64,000 bases of DNA, from positions 19,055-83,054 of the IMG/VR virus record IMGVR_UViG_3300043403_000051; one strand, given 5' to 3'. Every line of letters begins with the position of its first letter. Positions within the stretch are counted from its first letter, which is position 1. Shown here piece by piece: positions 3,936 to 13,833 of the stretch. The stretch is from a virus. The translations under genes were made by a program, and so were the position numbers. Below the pieces are notes generated by a model. The model was given only the letters and a program-made list of their open reading frames with translations, had not been told where the DNA came from and made no database searches.

Positions 3936-4196
3936 ATGAACGACCAACTACAATCAAACAACGCACCGTTTAACAAATACGATGTGAGATTACAAAAACA
4001 TATTTTGTACCTACTTACGCAATCACTGGAATTATTCCCTCAGTACACAATTGCTCAACACCTTTGTCATATCCTTAGAAAAAAAGGTGATGTAAAAGAA
4101 CCTTACTTTTGGGATGACTTAACGCTATTAAAAAAAGTAGAACATTATTATGATGAATTACAAACTGAATTAGTTAACCAAATAGAAGAAGACTAA
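3936..4196 (+). CDS. Small acidic helical protein upstream of terminase
   Basis: An 86-residue protein, predicted mainly helical, with an acidic tail (VNQIEED). No recognised domain. It overlaps the next gene by one base (TAATG) in a block ending with the terminase large subunit, so a packaging or terminase-small-subunit-related role is possible but not shown. Confidence 0.6.
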   Translation: MNDQLQSNNAPFNKYDVRLQKHILYLLTQSLELFPQYTIAQHLCHILRKKGDVKEPYFWDDLTLLKKVEHYYDELQTELVNQIEED

Positions 4197-4462
4197 TGGC
4201 CGCAGCAAAAAAAGTGTCTGATAGTTTAATTGCAATTGAGTTATTAAAATTTGAGAAGAAAATTAATGAGTTCTTTGATTATCTTGATAAATCAAAATTA
4301 AACAAAATTGAGGACTTAAAGGAAATTGATACTCAAATAAAAATGATTGATGCTTTGACAAGATGGTTACCAATTCTTGAAAAGTTAAGAGAAAATGAAA
4401 TTTCTAAAAAAATGGAAACTCGTGGTGACCAAGAGGCTGGTGGAGCTTTTAAAGTATTATAA
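4196..4462 (+). CDS. Candidate terminase small subunit (by position)
   Basis: An 88-residue, strongly helical and charged protein (long Lys/Glu/Leu helices, residues 10-75) directly upstream of and overlapping (TAATG) the terminase large-subunit gene. That position and a small helical build are common for small terminase subunits, which form rings that recognise phage DNA. There is no recognisable HTH and no sequence family I can name, so this is a positional guess. Confidence 0.45.
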   Translation: MAAAKKVSDSLIAIELLKFEKKINEFFDYLDKSKLNKIEDLKEIDTQIKMIDALTRWLPILEKLRENEISKKMETRGDQEAGGAFKVL

Positions 4463-6471
4463 TGATTACATCAACAGAATTTCTTAGAAATATAAAACAA
4501 ACGCCCCCCAAAGATAGTATTGACTATGAGCAATTTTGGCAAAATGAATTAGCCAAAGTTAAGTATGGTGTAACAATAAACGGAACATATATACACGGAT
4601 GGCTTTATTGGCATAGCAACCTCTGGAATATTTACATGGATGATTTAGACCCTGTAAATAATGAGGTTGTTCGTGTTTTACAGAATCCTGATTTACGTGA
4701 TAATGAATGGATGATTGCAGAAAATTTAAAGTATGCAGAGGATGAGAAAAAAGGTTTATTTATAATCGGTGCAAGACGACTTGGTAAAACTATGTTTATT
4801 GCATCGTATATTGGTAGGTCTGCCACAATATACAAAGGTAGTGACAATATTATTGTAGGAAATAATAAGGATGACATTAACAACATTACTGCTGCTTGTG
4901 ACTTAGGATTAACCAGCATAAATCCATATTTTTACTCACCAAGAGTAGCGGATGACTGGAAAAAACATGTAAGCTTAGGGGTTAAAGAAAAAAGGACAAA
5001 TGTACGTCATATTTTTTCAAACATATATATTAGGAATACAGAAGGGGGTATTAATACAGAAGTTATTGCGGGTCTTACCCCGAAGGCTCTTGTATTTGAT
5101 GAAATTGGAAAAGGCCCTTTTTTAGAGTCATTTAACGCCGCTAAAAAATCTTTTGAATCTCCTTATGGTTGGAGATGTGTTCCTGTTCTGTTGGGGACGG
5201 GAGGTGCCTTTGATAAGGGTGCTGATGCGGAGAAGGTATTCTATGAACCACAGGTGCATAATTTATTGGCTATTGAGTTGAAAGAGGAGCCTGGTAAAAA
5301 AACATCTGTTTTTATAGGTGGTACTTATAGTTTGGAATTTCCAAAAGTAAAACAATCCCTTTCAGATTTTCTATCTGTAGAAAAAGGAACTATCCTTGAT
5401 ACAATAAATATAGGTGTATCAACCCATGAAGAAAATCGTAGAATAATAGAGGAAAAAAGAAAAATAACTGAAAAAAGTTCAGATATAAAAACTCACCTTA
5501 AAGAGATTATGTATCTACCTCTTACACCAAAAGAGGCATTCCTAAAAGATACAGAAAATGATTTCCCTGTTGAAGCTGCTCAAAAACATTTAGAGTATTT
5601 ACTCTCAAATACGGATTCTACAGGAACTGCTGTATCTTTATATAGAGATATTGATGGGTCAATCAAACACTCGTTTGAGAATACTAAAAAACCAATATTC
5701 GATTATCCCGTTGACAAGAATGTAAGTAAGGATGCTCCTATTATGATATATGAGTTTCCTATAAAAAATCCGCCTTACAATCTTTATATTGCGGGGGCTG
5801 ACCCATATAACCAATCAGAATCATCTTGGTCAGCATCGTTGGGAACAGTCTACATCTATAAAAGATTTTACGACCCCCTTGCAGGAACATATCAAAGAAG
5901 GATTGTTGCCTCTTATGCAGCAAGACCTAAAACAATGAAGGAGTGGCATGAGAATGTAGAACTCTTATTAGAGTTTTATAATGCTACGTGTATGCCTGAA
6001 AATGAAGGTGGTACATTTATTCAATATTTTGACCAGAAAAATAAAGGACATTTACTTGCAGATGGCTACAATATGTTAAAGGAAATTAGCCCTAACACAT
6101 CAATTGTTGGTAGGGTAAAAGGATTACCTGCTACACCTAAAGTAAAAGGTTACTGGATGAATCTACTTGTACAGTACACATTGGAAGACATAGTTGTAGG
6201 CCAAGACCCCGTAACAAAGGAACCAATTAAGAAACTTGGCATATATAGAATATCCGACCCTGCTTTATTAAGAGAAATGATTGCATATGATAAAGATGCA
6301 AACGTTGACCGTATCGTTGCGTTTGGTCATGCTTTAGCCTATGATGCATATCTTGAAAAGTATTTTCCTACAGTTGATGTACGACCAGAAAAAGAACAAA
6401 CTAATAAAAAGAACTTTAAAGTAAGAAGCCCTTTTGCTTTAATTAAGTCAAATCCTTTCCGCCTCAAATAA
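4462..6471 (+). CDS. terL: Terminase large subunit
   Basis: A 669-residue DNA-packaging motor and nuclease. The ATPase domain has a Walker A variant GARRLGKT at residues 103-110 and a Walker B ALVFDE at 209-214, ending with the catalytic Glu. The C-terminal RNase H-fold nuclease shows AGADPYNQ (first Asp, about residue 447), YFDQ (about 524) and GHALAYDAY (last Asp, about 628). The length and motif order are those of a full terminase. It pumps DNA through the portal encoded next and cuts genome units from concatemers. It is coupled to the upstream small gene by a one-base overlap. The spacing to the portal gene is 65 bases. The call is safe; the packaging type (cos or pac) cannot be judged. 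Confidence 0.95.
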   Translation: MITSTEFLRNIKQTPPKDSIDYEQFWQNELAKVKYGVTINGTYIHGWLYWHSNLWNIYMDDLDPVNNEVVRVLQNPDLRDNEWMIAENLKYAEDEKKGLFIIGARRLGKTMFIASYIGRSATIYKGSDNIIVGNNKDDINNITAACDLGLTSINPYFYSPRVADDWKKHVSLGVKEKRTNVRHIFSNIYIRNTEGGINTEVIAGLTPKALVFDEIGKGPFLESFNAAKKSFESPYGWRCVPVLLGTGGAFDKGADAEKVFYEPQVHNLLAIELKEEPGKKTSVFIGGTYSLEFPKVKQSLSDFLSVEKGTILDTINIGVSTHEENRRIIEEKRKITEKSSDIKTHLKEIMYLPLTPKEAFLKDTENDFPVEAAQKHLEYLLSNTDSTGTAVSLYRDIDGSIKHSFENTKKPIFDYPVDKNVSKDAPIMIYEFPIKNPPYNLYIAGADPYNQSESSWSASLGTVYIYKRFYDPLAGTYQRRIVASYAARPKTMKEWHENVELLLEFYNATCMPENEGGTFIQYFDQKNKGHLLADGYNMLKEISPNTSIVGRVKGLPATPKVKGYWMNLLVQYTLEDIVVGQDPVTKEPIKKLGIYRISDPALLREMIAYDKDANVDRIVAFGHALAYDAYLEKYFPTVDVRPEKEQTNKKNFKVRSPFALIKSNPFRLK

Positions 6472-6536
6472 CTTATTTTAGTTACTTAATGAGGAATTTT
6501 AACAAAATTCATTTACTTTTACATAAATTCTAATAA

Positions 6537-9212
6537 ATGGCATTATATAACGCTGCTGATAATTTTAATTCTTTAGTTATGCCCCCACAAATGGTATCTC
6601 TTTCTGATAAGATGAAGGATGATAGATTGTGGGGTAAAAAATGTATGGATACTCTTGAACAAGTTGCTTATACACAAATTCAAGGAAACTACAAACTTGT
6701 TGAAAACTATGAGATGGTAAAAGGTCAGTTCATACCAACACATTATTTTGGAGATGAAGGTTACCAAAGTATGTTAACCCAACTATCTTCTGAATTAGAA
6801 CTACCAAATTATCTTAGACACTATGATATTATATCACCTGTATTAAATACATTATCTGGAGAATTTCAAAAAAGACCAGACTTATTTAGAATTAAGGCAT
6901 GGGATGAGAATAATAAAAATGAGTACTTAACTAAGAAAACAGAACTTATAAAAAACTTTATTTCATCTATCATAGAGAAGCAAGTAAACGATAAATTAAT
7001 TGAGCAAGGTATTGATACCAATCAACAATTTCAGAGCCAAGAAGAGGCTGACAAGTACGAAGAATTCAAGAATACCATACGTACTGCACTCACTCCTCCT
7101 GAAATTGAGGAGTATATGACAACTGAGTTTAGAACAGCCGCAGAAATTTGGGCAGAGTGTGTATTAGATATGGATAAGGAAAGATTTTCCTTAGATGAAA
7201 AAGAGAAAGTGGAGTTCGAAGACATGATTATTTCAGATAGATGTTTTCGACATTTTTATATTACAGGTAAAGGTTACGAACAAGAAACATGGAATCCTGT
7301 AAATGTATTCTACCACAAATCTGATGAAACCATATACATCGAAGATGGTGATTATGTGGGTCGTCAATTCTATGGAACTCCCTCGGATATCATTGATAGA
7401 TATGGATTTAGAATGAAAAAGTCTCAAATTGAGATGCTTGAAAAATTTAAAGAAAACAACGATAGACGTTGGAATGAGACACCTGGCTCAGGGTATGTTT
7501 ACCAAAACTACATGTTCCCTTTTAAAGGCTATCAGGGGTGGGATATTGTAAACAAAGGAATGGGGGCAACTGACCCATCATCACCATATGGTATCCCAAA
7601 AATACCTGATAACTTCTTTGATAGCTTTGGTTCAAATATGTATTCAGAGAAACTCGGTATGTTTCTTATTACAGAGGGATATTGGATGTCACAAAAAAAA
7701 ATAGGCTTATACACATACTTTGATGAAGAACTTGGGATAGTAACAAGCACTTTAGTGGATGAAAATGTTATTCTCCCTGATGATATTATAGTTATAGATG
7801 AAATTGAAGAAGGTAGTGAGGAAGAAAATATTAATACAATTGCTTGGACATATGTAAATGAAGTTTGGCAAGGTGTTAAAATAAATGTAAGAAACGCTGA
7901 TGTGACAGATGAGCATAATACGGACGCAATCTATTTAGACTTACAACCGTTGTCTTTTCAATTTAAAGGTGATATAAATCCCTATAATGCTAAACTACCC
8001 GTGTGTGGACAAATATTTAGTGTAAGGAATTCTAAATCTGCATCTCTTGTTGATTTAATGAAACCTTACCAGATTGGTTTTAATGTAGCAATGAATCAAG
8101 TCTATCAAATGATGGAGAAAGAAATTGGTGCATTTATGGTAATGGATGTGAATATGTTTCCTGATAGTAAAGATTGGGGTGGAGAAGATGCTTGGGAGAA
8201 ATGGATGCTTATTGCCAAAAACTTAGGTATGCTTCCCGCAGATACATCACCCGCAAATACAAAAGGGGCAAGTGCCGCAGCAGGTGGTCAATTTCCAAAA
8301 ATTCTTAATCTTGACTTAGCTGCTCAATTTACATCAAGAATAAATTTAGCACAAATCTTTAAAAAGTTTGCTTTAGAGCAAATAGGATTTAACGATTATC
8401 GTCTTGGTAATTTTAATCAAAGTTCTACAGCTACGGGTATTGAAGAAGGGCAACAACGTTCTTTTGCACAAACAGAGAGTTACTTTACAAATTTTTATAA
8501 TTATTTAAAAAGATGTAAAAGAATGAATTTAGATATTGCACAGTTTGTTCAAGCTAAAGATGCTGATATAACTTTTAATTATGTTAAATCAGATTTATCT
8601 ACGGCATATATAAAAATAGCAGGAACCGATTTAATGGGTTCTGACCTACATGTATTTGTTACAAACTCTCAAGAGCATCTAAGACAATTAGAGGCAAGCA
8701 GACAACTTGGTTTACAGAACACAACACAAATGACAGAAGACAACCTTCTTGAACTTATTACATCAAACTCTTTATCATCTATTAAAAAGAAAATTAAAGA
8801 TGGTGTTAAGAAAAGACAAGAGAAAGAGCAACAAGCTTTAGATATGCAGCAACAACAAACAGAAGCAATGAAGGAAGTTGAGACAATGAAACAACAAAAA
8901 GAAGATGAACGTCTTGAAAAGAAACTTGCTTCAGCAGAGTATATTGCACAAATTCAACTTGAAGCTGCAAATGGTGGGGATATCCCTGATTCCATAAATA
9001 TGCAAAATCAGTTAAAGAACCAAGAAATGACAAATAGACAATCTTCTGAATCAACTAAAAATCAGATTGCTAATCAACAACGTATTGATAATAGGCAACT
9101 CAAAGAAAAAGAACTTGCTTTAAAAAATAAGAAAATTGACACAGATTTAGAGATTCAAAATAAAGAACTTGAAAGTGTAAAAATATTAAAAGATAAGACA
9201 GATAAAAAATAA
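6537..9212 (+). CDS. Portal protein
   Basis: An 891-residue protein placed directly after the terminase, as expected for the dodecameric portal through which DNA enters and leaves the head. The middle has the segment SSTATGIEEGQQRSFAQ (about residues 625-645), typical of crAss-like and other Bacteroidota phage portals, in the stem-helix region. The last 150 residues are a long Gln/Lys/Glu coiled coil (QEKEQQALDMQQQQTEAM and following), probably at the crown or barrel end. It is longer than most portals (500-750) because of this tail and an acidic insertion near residues 415-430. The assignment rests on position, size and this motif. Confidence 0.82.
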   Translation: MALYNAADNFNSLVMPPQMVSLSDKMKDDRLWGKKCMDTLEQVAYTQIQGNYKLVENYEMVKGQFIPTHYFGDEGYQSMLTQLSSELELPNYLRHYDIISPVLNTLSGEFQKRPDLFRIKAWDENNKNEYLTKKTELIKNFISSIIEKQVNDKLIEQGIDTNQQFQSQEEADKYEEFKNTIRTALTPPEIEEYMTTEFRTAAEIWAECVLDMDKERFSLDEKEKVEFEDMIISDRCFRHFYITGKGYEQETWNPVNVFYHKSDETIYIEDGDYVGRQFYGTPSDIIDRYGFRMKKSQIEMLEKFKENNDRRWNETPGSGYVYQNYMFPFKGYQGWDIVNKGMGATDPSSPYGIPKIPDNFFDSFGSNMYSEKLGMFLITEGYWMSQKKIGLYTYFDEELGIVTSTLVDENVILPDDIIVIDEIEEGSEEENINTIAWTYVNEVWQGVKINVRNADVTDEHNTDAIYLDLQPLSFQFKGDINPYNAKLPVCGQIFSVRNSKSASLVDLMKPYQIGFNVAMNQVYQMMEKEIGAFMVMDVNMFPDSKDWGGEDAWEKWMLIAKNLGMLPADTSPANTKGASAAAGGQFPKILNLDLAAQFTSRINLAQIFKKFALEQIGFNDYRLGNFNQSSTATGIEEGQQRSFAQTESYFTNFYNYLKRCKRMNLDIAQFVQAKDADITFNYVKSDLSTAYIKIAGTDLMGSDLHVFVTNSQEHLRQLEASRQLGLQNTTQMTEDNLLELITSNSLSSIKKKIKDGVKKRQEKEQQALDMQQQQTEAMKEVETMKQQKEDERLEKKLASAEYIAQIQLEAANGGDIPDSINMQNQLKNQEMTNRQSSESTKNQIANQQRIDNRQLKEKELALKNKKIDTDLEIQNKELESVKILKDKTDKK

Positions 9213-9287
9213 TGCTATAGAAGTCAAAAAAAATTTAACAGTTTTTTTAATTCAAAATAATTACATAACTTTACAAAACAACCAATA

Positions 9288-10496
9288 ATGGATTTTCAAT
9301 CACAAATTGCAACAATCTCACAAGAACAACTCGACAGTCTATTTAACGATACTCCAGAAACAACAGTAACGGTAAATAACTTAGAGGCAACAACTAATCC
9401 TAATGTCCGTGATGAGGATAAAAAGGAAGTATCACCAAGAATAAATATGTCAGACAGAATTGATTTTGTTGACACCGATACAATAGATGTTGATGAGGAG
9501 GAAGAAAAAGAAGAAAAAATAGAGACTCCTATTATAGAGGAGGAGCCAAAACCCAAAAAAGATAAAAAACCAAAACCCGAAGAAGAGGAAATTCCTCCTG
9601 TAACTTCTGATGATGCTAAAGCCATTCTTAAAAATACAGTAGACTTTTTAATTCAATCTGGTAATTGGTCTGATTTTGAAGGACGAGAAGATATGGAGTT
9701 TGATGATGACTCCTTTGGAAAATTAGCACTTGCCCAAGACCAATCAAGAGTTCAAAGTATGTTTAGTGAGCTTCTTGATGAAACAGGTGAATACGGTAAA
9801 GCTATTATATCACATATTAAAAATGGTGGAAATCCAGATGAAGTAATTGATATTTTCAAAGAACAAAAACAACTTGCCACAATAGACACTAATACTTTTG
9901 AAGGACGTGTTGAAAAAATAGAGGCATATTACACTGATGTAATAGGTTGGAAACCAGAAAAGATTAAAAGATATCTTGAAAGAATATCCCAAGACCAAGA
10001 TGAATTCGATACAGAATTTACAGAGGTTGAGGAAAAATATAATGAGTATTATCAGGAAAAGCTTGATGAGATTAATGAAAGAACAAATACTCAGAAAAAA
10101 GAACAAGAGCAAAAAAAACAACAATTTGTTTCTAATATAAAAAATGTTTTAGAAGCAAGAACAGATTTAACTAAAAAAGACCAAGGTCTAATAGAATCTG
10201 CTCTATTTAACTATAAATATAAACTACCTAATGGTCAGCAAGTAAACGAATTTTTTGTAAAATTTGCAGAACTTCAAAAAGACCCACAAGCTTACGTAGA
10301 CTTAGTACTTTACGTAATGGATAAAAAAAGAGTAGTTGAAAAACAAAACCAAACTATTGCAAAAAAAGAATCTATAAAACAATTCAATTTTGTAAAAGGA
10401 AACACCGCAGTTAAGAAAAAAACTACAGGTGGGATAGTTAAAGAGATAGATGATTCTAAGATAAATCGGACAGATTTTTCATCGCTATTTAAATAA
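9288..10496 (+). CDS. Acidic scaffold-like protein
   Basis: A 402-residue, highly charged protein between portal and major capsid genes, the usual place of a scaffolding protein or capsid-assembly factor. Residues 60-105 are very acidic and Pro/Lys-rich (EEEEKEEKIETP, EEEPKPKKDKKPKPEEEE), probably disordered. The middle is helical, with a coiled coil at about 245-285 (EQEQKKQQFV). A basic C-terminus could bind the capsid interior. No protease motif was seen. The sequence fits an internal scaffold that is lost during head expansion; function is inferred from position and composition. Confidence 0.65.
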   Translation: MDFQSQIATISQEQLDSLFNDTPETTVTVNNLEATTNPNVRDEDKKEVSPRINMSDRIDFVDTDTIDVDEEEEKEEKIETPIIEEEPKPKKDKKPKPEEEEIPPVTSDDAKAILKNTVDFLIQSGNWSDFEGREDMEFDDDSFGKLALAQDQSRVQSMFSELLDETGEYGKAIISHIKNGGNPDEVIDIFKEQKQLATIDTNTFEGRVEKIEAYYTDVIGWKPEKIKRYLERISQDQDEFDTEFTEVEEKYNEYYQEKLDEINERTNTQKKEQEQKKQQFVSNIKNVLEARTDLTKKDQGLIESALFNYKYKLPNGQQVNEFFVKFAELQKDPQAYVDLVLYVMDKKRVVEKQNQTIAKKESIKQFNFVKGNTAVKKKTTGGIVKEIDDSKINRTDFSSLFK

Positions 10497-10505
10497 TAAA
10501 ATAAA

Positions 10506-12182
10506 ATGACAGATTTCAAAGTACCAAGTTTGAATCAACTGAATAACGGAGTAGTTATTGGTCAATCTCGTTTTGACCCCCGTAAGTTTACAGATTTAAA
10601 CTTCCTTTACACAAACTATTCCAAAGATGCCTTTACAGTATATAAGGGTCTTCTTGCATTGTGGAATCAAAGGAGCATAATTAATACTCCATTGATTAAT
10701 AGCACATTGCTAAAAAACAACGTAATGTATGTTCCTAATCAGGAAGGTAAGTTCCGTTTTGATGTTCCTTATGAATTGGGACTTCCTTATATTGTAGAAA
10801 ATCTTGAGGTTGATACAGACAAGCCTGGTCTTGATGGTCAAAAATTCAAAATTAAACTTAATGAAGATTGTTATACTAACACTGACCGTTTGATTGCAGA
10901 CTATCGTGATGGTATTGAACTTTATATTACGGAAGATGAAATCATTCAAGAAGCTGATGGATTTGTATATACAGTAGAAATTGTAAGTAACAATCGTAGA
11001 GGTACTTTCTATCCTAAAGAATGGTTAGAGCCTGGTACACAATACATGAAACTTTCTAATATCAATGGTGAATATGATACACAAAAATCATCTATTTCAT
11101 CAGAAGGTCTTCGTACTGGTATTATGAATCTTGAAATGGAACTTGGTGGTGGTCACCGTTCCGTAACTCACTGGATTACTGGTTATGCTGATATGGCTCG
11201 TGTTGATGAAAACAAACACCCTAACTTAGCGTTTATTAACCAACGTCTTGAGAGCATGGGTTCAACAATGCTTTACTACAATACTAATCCTAAAACAGGA
11301 GCACCTCTTGCTAAAACTACTACATGGCAACCAACTGTGGAAGTATTGCTTCGTGCAGAGATGGAGATGATGACTGAAAAGGACTTAATGTGGTCTAAAG
11401 GTGGTTTTATTACAGGTTCTGGTAGAAGACAAACTCGTGTAGGCCCTGGTCTTTATGAGCAACTTCGTAATGGTAACCGTTATCAATATAATAAGATTAG
11501 TCTTACCCTTATTGAGCGTGCTGTAGCCAATCTATTCTCTAAGTCAGGTATTCCTCTTGACCAACGTCGTACAAAGATTGTAACTGGTACAGGTGGTCTT
11601 ATTCAAGTTTCGAAAGAAATTGAAGAAAAATACAAACAAGTAGTTCCATTTATGACTCAGGTTTCTGATGTTCCTGGTGGAGTACTTTATGGTGACCAAA
11701 TGAATCTTGGTTATAAGTATCGTTTTACAAAATTCTTCTCTCCAATTGCGGGTGAAATCGAATTCGAAATCAACCCTGCTCTTGATAACCTTAGTTCTAA
11801 TCGTGTACAAGATAACTTCAACGGAGAATATCCTATTGAGTCTTTCACATATATGATTCTTGACGTTACTGATAGTCGTTCTACAAATGCTGCGGCAAGA
11901 GTAAATACAACTAAGTATCGTGTACAAGACGGATTTAATTCAGACGCTAATATCGTTTTAGTTAAACCTGAAAACTACGGTGATTTATATTGGGGTTATA
12001 TTGCAGGTACTCACCACCCACTTGGGCCTTCTTACATGAAGGGAATGATGTCTGCTAACCAGTATGATGGTTATCAAATTTGGATGAAAGCGTTTGCAAA
12101 TCTTTGGGTTAAAGACGTAACACGTACACTACTTATTGAGAAAGCTCGTCCGTTCTATAATGGATTATTTGCTCAACAATAA
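10506..12182 (+). CDS. Major capsid protein
   Basis: A 558-residue protein after the scaffold-like gene. Position, size and a sequence resembling the HK97-fold capsid proteins of crAss-like phages (GGHRSVTHWITGYADM, GLYEQLRNGNRYQYNKISL) support the call. Codon use differs from its neighbours: most Arg codons are CGT and Gly is mostly GGT, while the portal and tail genes favour AGA. This marks a very highly expressed gene and matches the phage tRNA-Arg (ACG). It probably assembles the icosahedral shell. No signal of proteolytic maturation can be read. A 70-base gap follows. Confidence 0.85.
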   Translation: MTDFKVPSLNQLNNGVVIGQSRFDPRKFTDLNFLYTNYSKDAFTVYKGLLALWNQRSIINTPLINSTLLKNNVMYVPNQEGKFRFDVPYELGLPYIVENLEVDTDKPGLDGQKFKIKLNEDCYTNTDRLIADYRDGIELYITEDEIIQEADGFVYTVEIVSNNRRGTFYPKEWLEPGTQYMKLSNINGEYDTQKSSISSEGLRTGIMNLEMELGGGHRSVTHWITGYADMARVDENKHPNLAFINQRLESMGSTMLYYNTNPKTGAPLAKTTTWQPTVEVLLRAEMEMMTEKDLMWSKGGFITGSGRRQTRVGPGLYEQLRNGNRYQYNKISLTLIERAVANLFSKSGIPLDQRRTKIVTGTGGLIQVSKEIEEKYKQVVPFMTQVSDVPGGVLYGDQMNLGYKYRFTKFFSPIAGEIEFEINPALDNLSSNRVQDNFNGEYPIESFTYMILDVTDSRSTNAAARVNTTKYRVQDGFNSDANIVLVKPENYGDLYWGYIAGTHHPLGPSYMKGMMSANQYDGYQIWMKAFANLWVKDVTRTLLIEKARPFYNGLFAQQ

Positions 12183-12252
12183 TAGAAATACTAAGTTGGG
12201 TGACCAATAACTTTAAGCACAATATTTTTTAGAACAACAACAACAAAATAAT

Positions 12253-13140
12253 ATGATTGCAGAAAAAGTAATAATAAGACAGATATCTGATAAAAATGCT
12301 GAACTAACAGGTTTAGCAAAGTATAAAAGAAGTAAAATGCCTGGAACATCTGATTGGCTACAAGTAGCAGAAGGTTTAGATGGTAGGTATATTACAGGTA
12401 TTGATGAAGATTCTTACGAAATTAATTTAATTACTGACCCTTTAGAAAAAGAAAATAAACGTAATGAAATTAAACAACTTCGTGAATATCTTGAATCAAG
12501 AACAGGTAAAGACTTAAAAGCAAATAGTTCTTTTTGGGAAGAGTTTGGAGTTAGAATACAAGCTGATGAAGATTTGATTTTAAATAAATCAAACCCTATG
12601 CATCAAATTGTATATCATCTCCTTCTTGCAAATAAGTATGCGGCTCCTTCTGAAGAAGCGGCAGGTGACCCAAGATTTTTAGCTTGTAAGTATTATACCC
12701 ACGTAGCAAGTTCTATTACAAAACAAAGTGTTTCATTAAGAAAACTAAGAGATAAAGCAACTAAGAAACTTATAGAAATTTCTGAAAAAGGAAAAGAATA
12801 TATGGTTCTTATCGGACAATATCTTGATGGTAAAAAATTCCATAGTAAACTTAGTGAAGATGATTTGTATGAAATGTTTTCATCATTATATATTGATAGT
12901 AAAGATGAATCTGATATAAACAGATTTATAAAAGCTACTGATAAATCAATTGAAGAAATTCAATTTAAAATAGTAATTGATAAAGCTGTAAGAAGTAAAA
13001 TCATTAAATATGTAAATGGCTACTATCAAAGAGGTCAAGTAACAATTGGAAAGACTCTTGATAACGTATATAACAATTTACAATCACCTGAATTTGCTAC
13101 AGAATTTTTATCAATTAAAGAAGAGATTGAGACTAACTAA
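12253..13140 (+). CDS. Conserved-position head protein, unknown (295 aa)
   Basis: A 295-residue, mostly helical protein directly after the major capsid gene and coupled (TAATG) to the next. In this order, head-completion or connector proteins are expected. The sequence is rich in charged residues, with no enzymatic motif and no family I recognise. In crAss-like phages genes here encode auxiliary capsid or connector components, so a virion role is likely but not specific. The start follows an A-rich leader without a Shine-Dalgarno sequence. Confidence 0.6.
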   Translation: MIAEKVIIRQISDKNAELTGLAKYKRSKMPGTSDWLQVAEGLDGRYITGIDEDSYEINLITDPLEKENKRNEIKQLREYLESRTGKDLKANSSFWEEFGVRIQADEDLILNKSNPMHQIVYHLLLANKYAAPSEEAAGDPRFLACKYYTHVASSITKQSVSLRKLRDKATKKLIEISEKGKEYMVLIGQYLDGKKFHSKLSEDDLYEMFSSLYIDSKDESDINRFIKATDKSIEEIQFKIVIDKAVRSKIIKYVNGYYQRGQVTIGKTLDNVYNNLQSPEFATEFLSIKEEIETN

Positions 13141-13802
13141 TGACATCACTTGAAGTATATAAAAGATTTCTTTTAAAGCTTAATAAAAATGATACAAACA
13201 CTCGAATAAATATATCAAAAGGTGAATTTGTATTAGTTTTTAATGAGCAAAAAAGAATTTGGTTGAATGATGTATTGGATGAGCCATACTCATTTAAATC
13301 TCAAAATATATTATCTGACTTATATGTTCCTGATGTAGAAATTGAAAAAATAGAAGAACTAAAAGATAAAGACATTTTTAAAGTTCCTGAAAATTTTGAA
13401 GAACTAACATCGTCTTACTCAATAGCTAAACGTAGAGAGTGTATAAGAAAATTATACAACTTTCCAAAAAATCCTCGAAATAGAAATACTGTTCAACAAA
13501 ATACTAATGATAATCCATCATTTGATTTTGAAGAAACATTCACAGAGGAGTCAAAGAAAAAATTAATTGTTTACAAAACAGATTTTTCAATTGACAAACA
13601 ACTAATTAGTTATTATAGAGAACCTATTGATATTGATATAGAGGGATATATAACGATAAGTGGTGAAAAATCTAAAACAATAAATCCTGATATAAAAGAT
13701 GCATCCATAGATGATATATTAAACAGGTGTATTGTAGAAGTATCAATTAATTACGAAAATGCTGAGCAAGCACAAATGTCAGCACAAAGAATACAAAAAT
13801 AA
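13140..13802 (+). CDS. Putative structural protein (220 aa)
   Basis: A 220-residue protein overlapping the preceding stop by one base. The N-terminal half mixes strands and helices (FVLVFNEQKRIWLNDVL). A low-complexity Asn-rich linker (NPRNRNTVQQNTNDN) at about residues 113-127 separates it from a C-terminal beta-rich half. No family recognised. Position suggests a head or neck component. Confidence 0.55.
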   Translation: MTSLEVYKRFLLKLNKNDTNTRINISKGEFVLVFNEQKRIWLNDVLDEPYSFKSQNILSDLYVPDVEIEKIEELKDKDIFKVPENFEELTSSYSIAKRRECIRKLYNFPKNPRNRNTVQQNTNDNPSFDFEETFTEESKKKLIVYKTDFSIDKQLISYYREPIDIDIEGYITISGEKSKTINPDIKDASIDDILNRCIVEVSINYENAEQAQMSAQRIQK

Positions 13803-13833
13803 TTTTTAAAAACAATAAACTAAAATTTTCAAA

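Noticed and set aside
9213-9287. Promoter before the scaffold-like gene (TAACTTTA box)
   Set aside because: The box ends in A rather than G, and no TTTG lies at the right distance; similar boxes at 6510 and 12210 are equally weak.
9296-9625. Minus-strand open frame opposite the scaffold-like gene
   Set aside because: Ser/Val-rich shadow of the acidic Glu/Asp codons on the plus strand; no start context.
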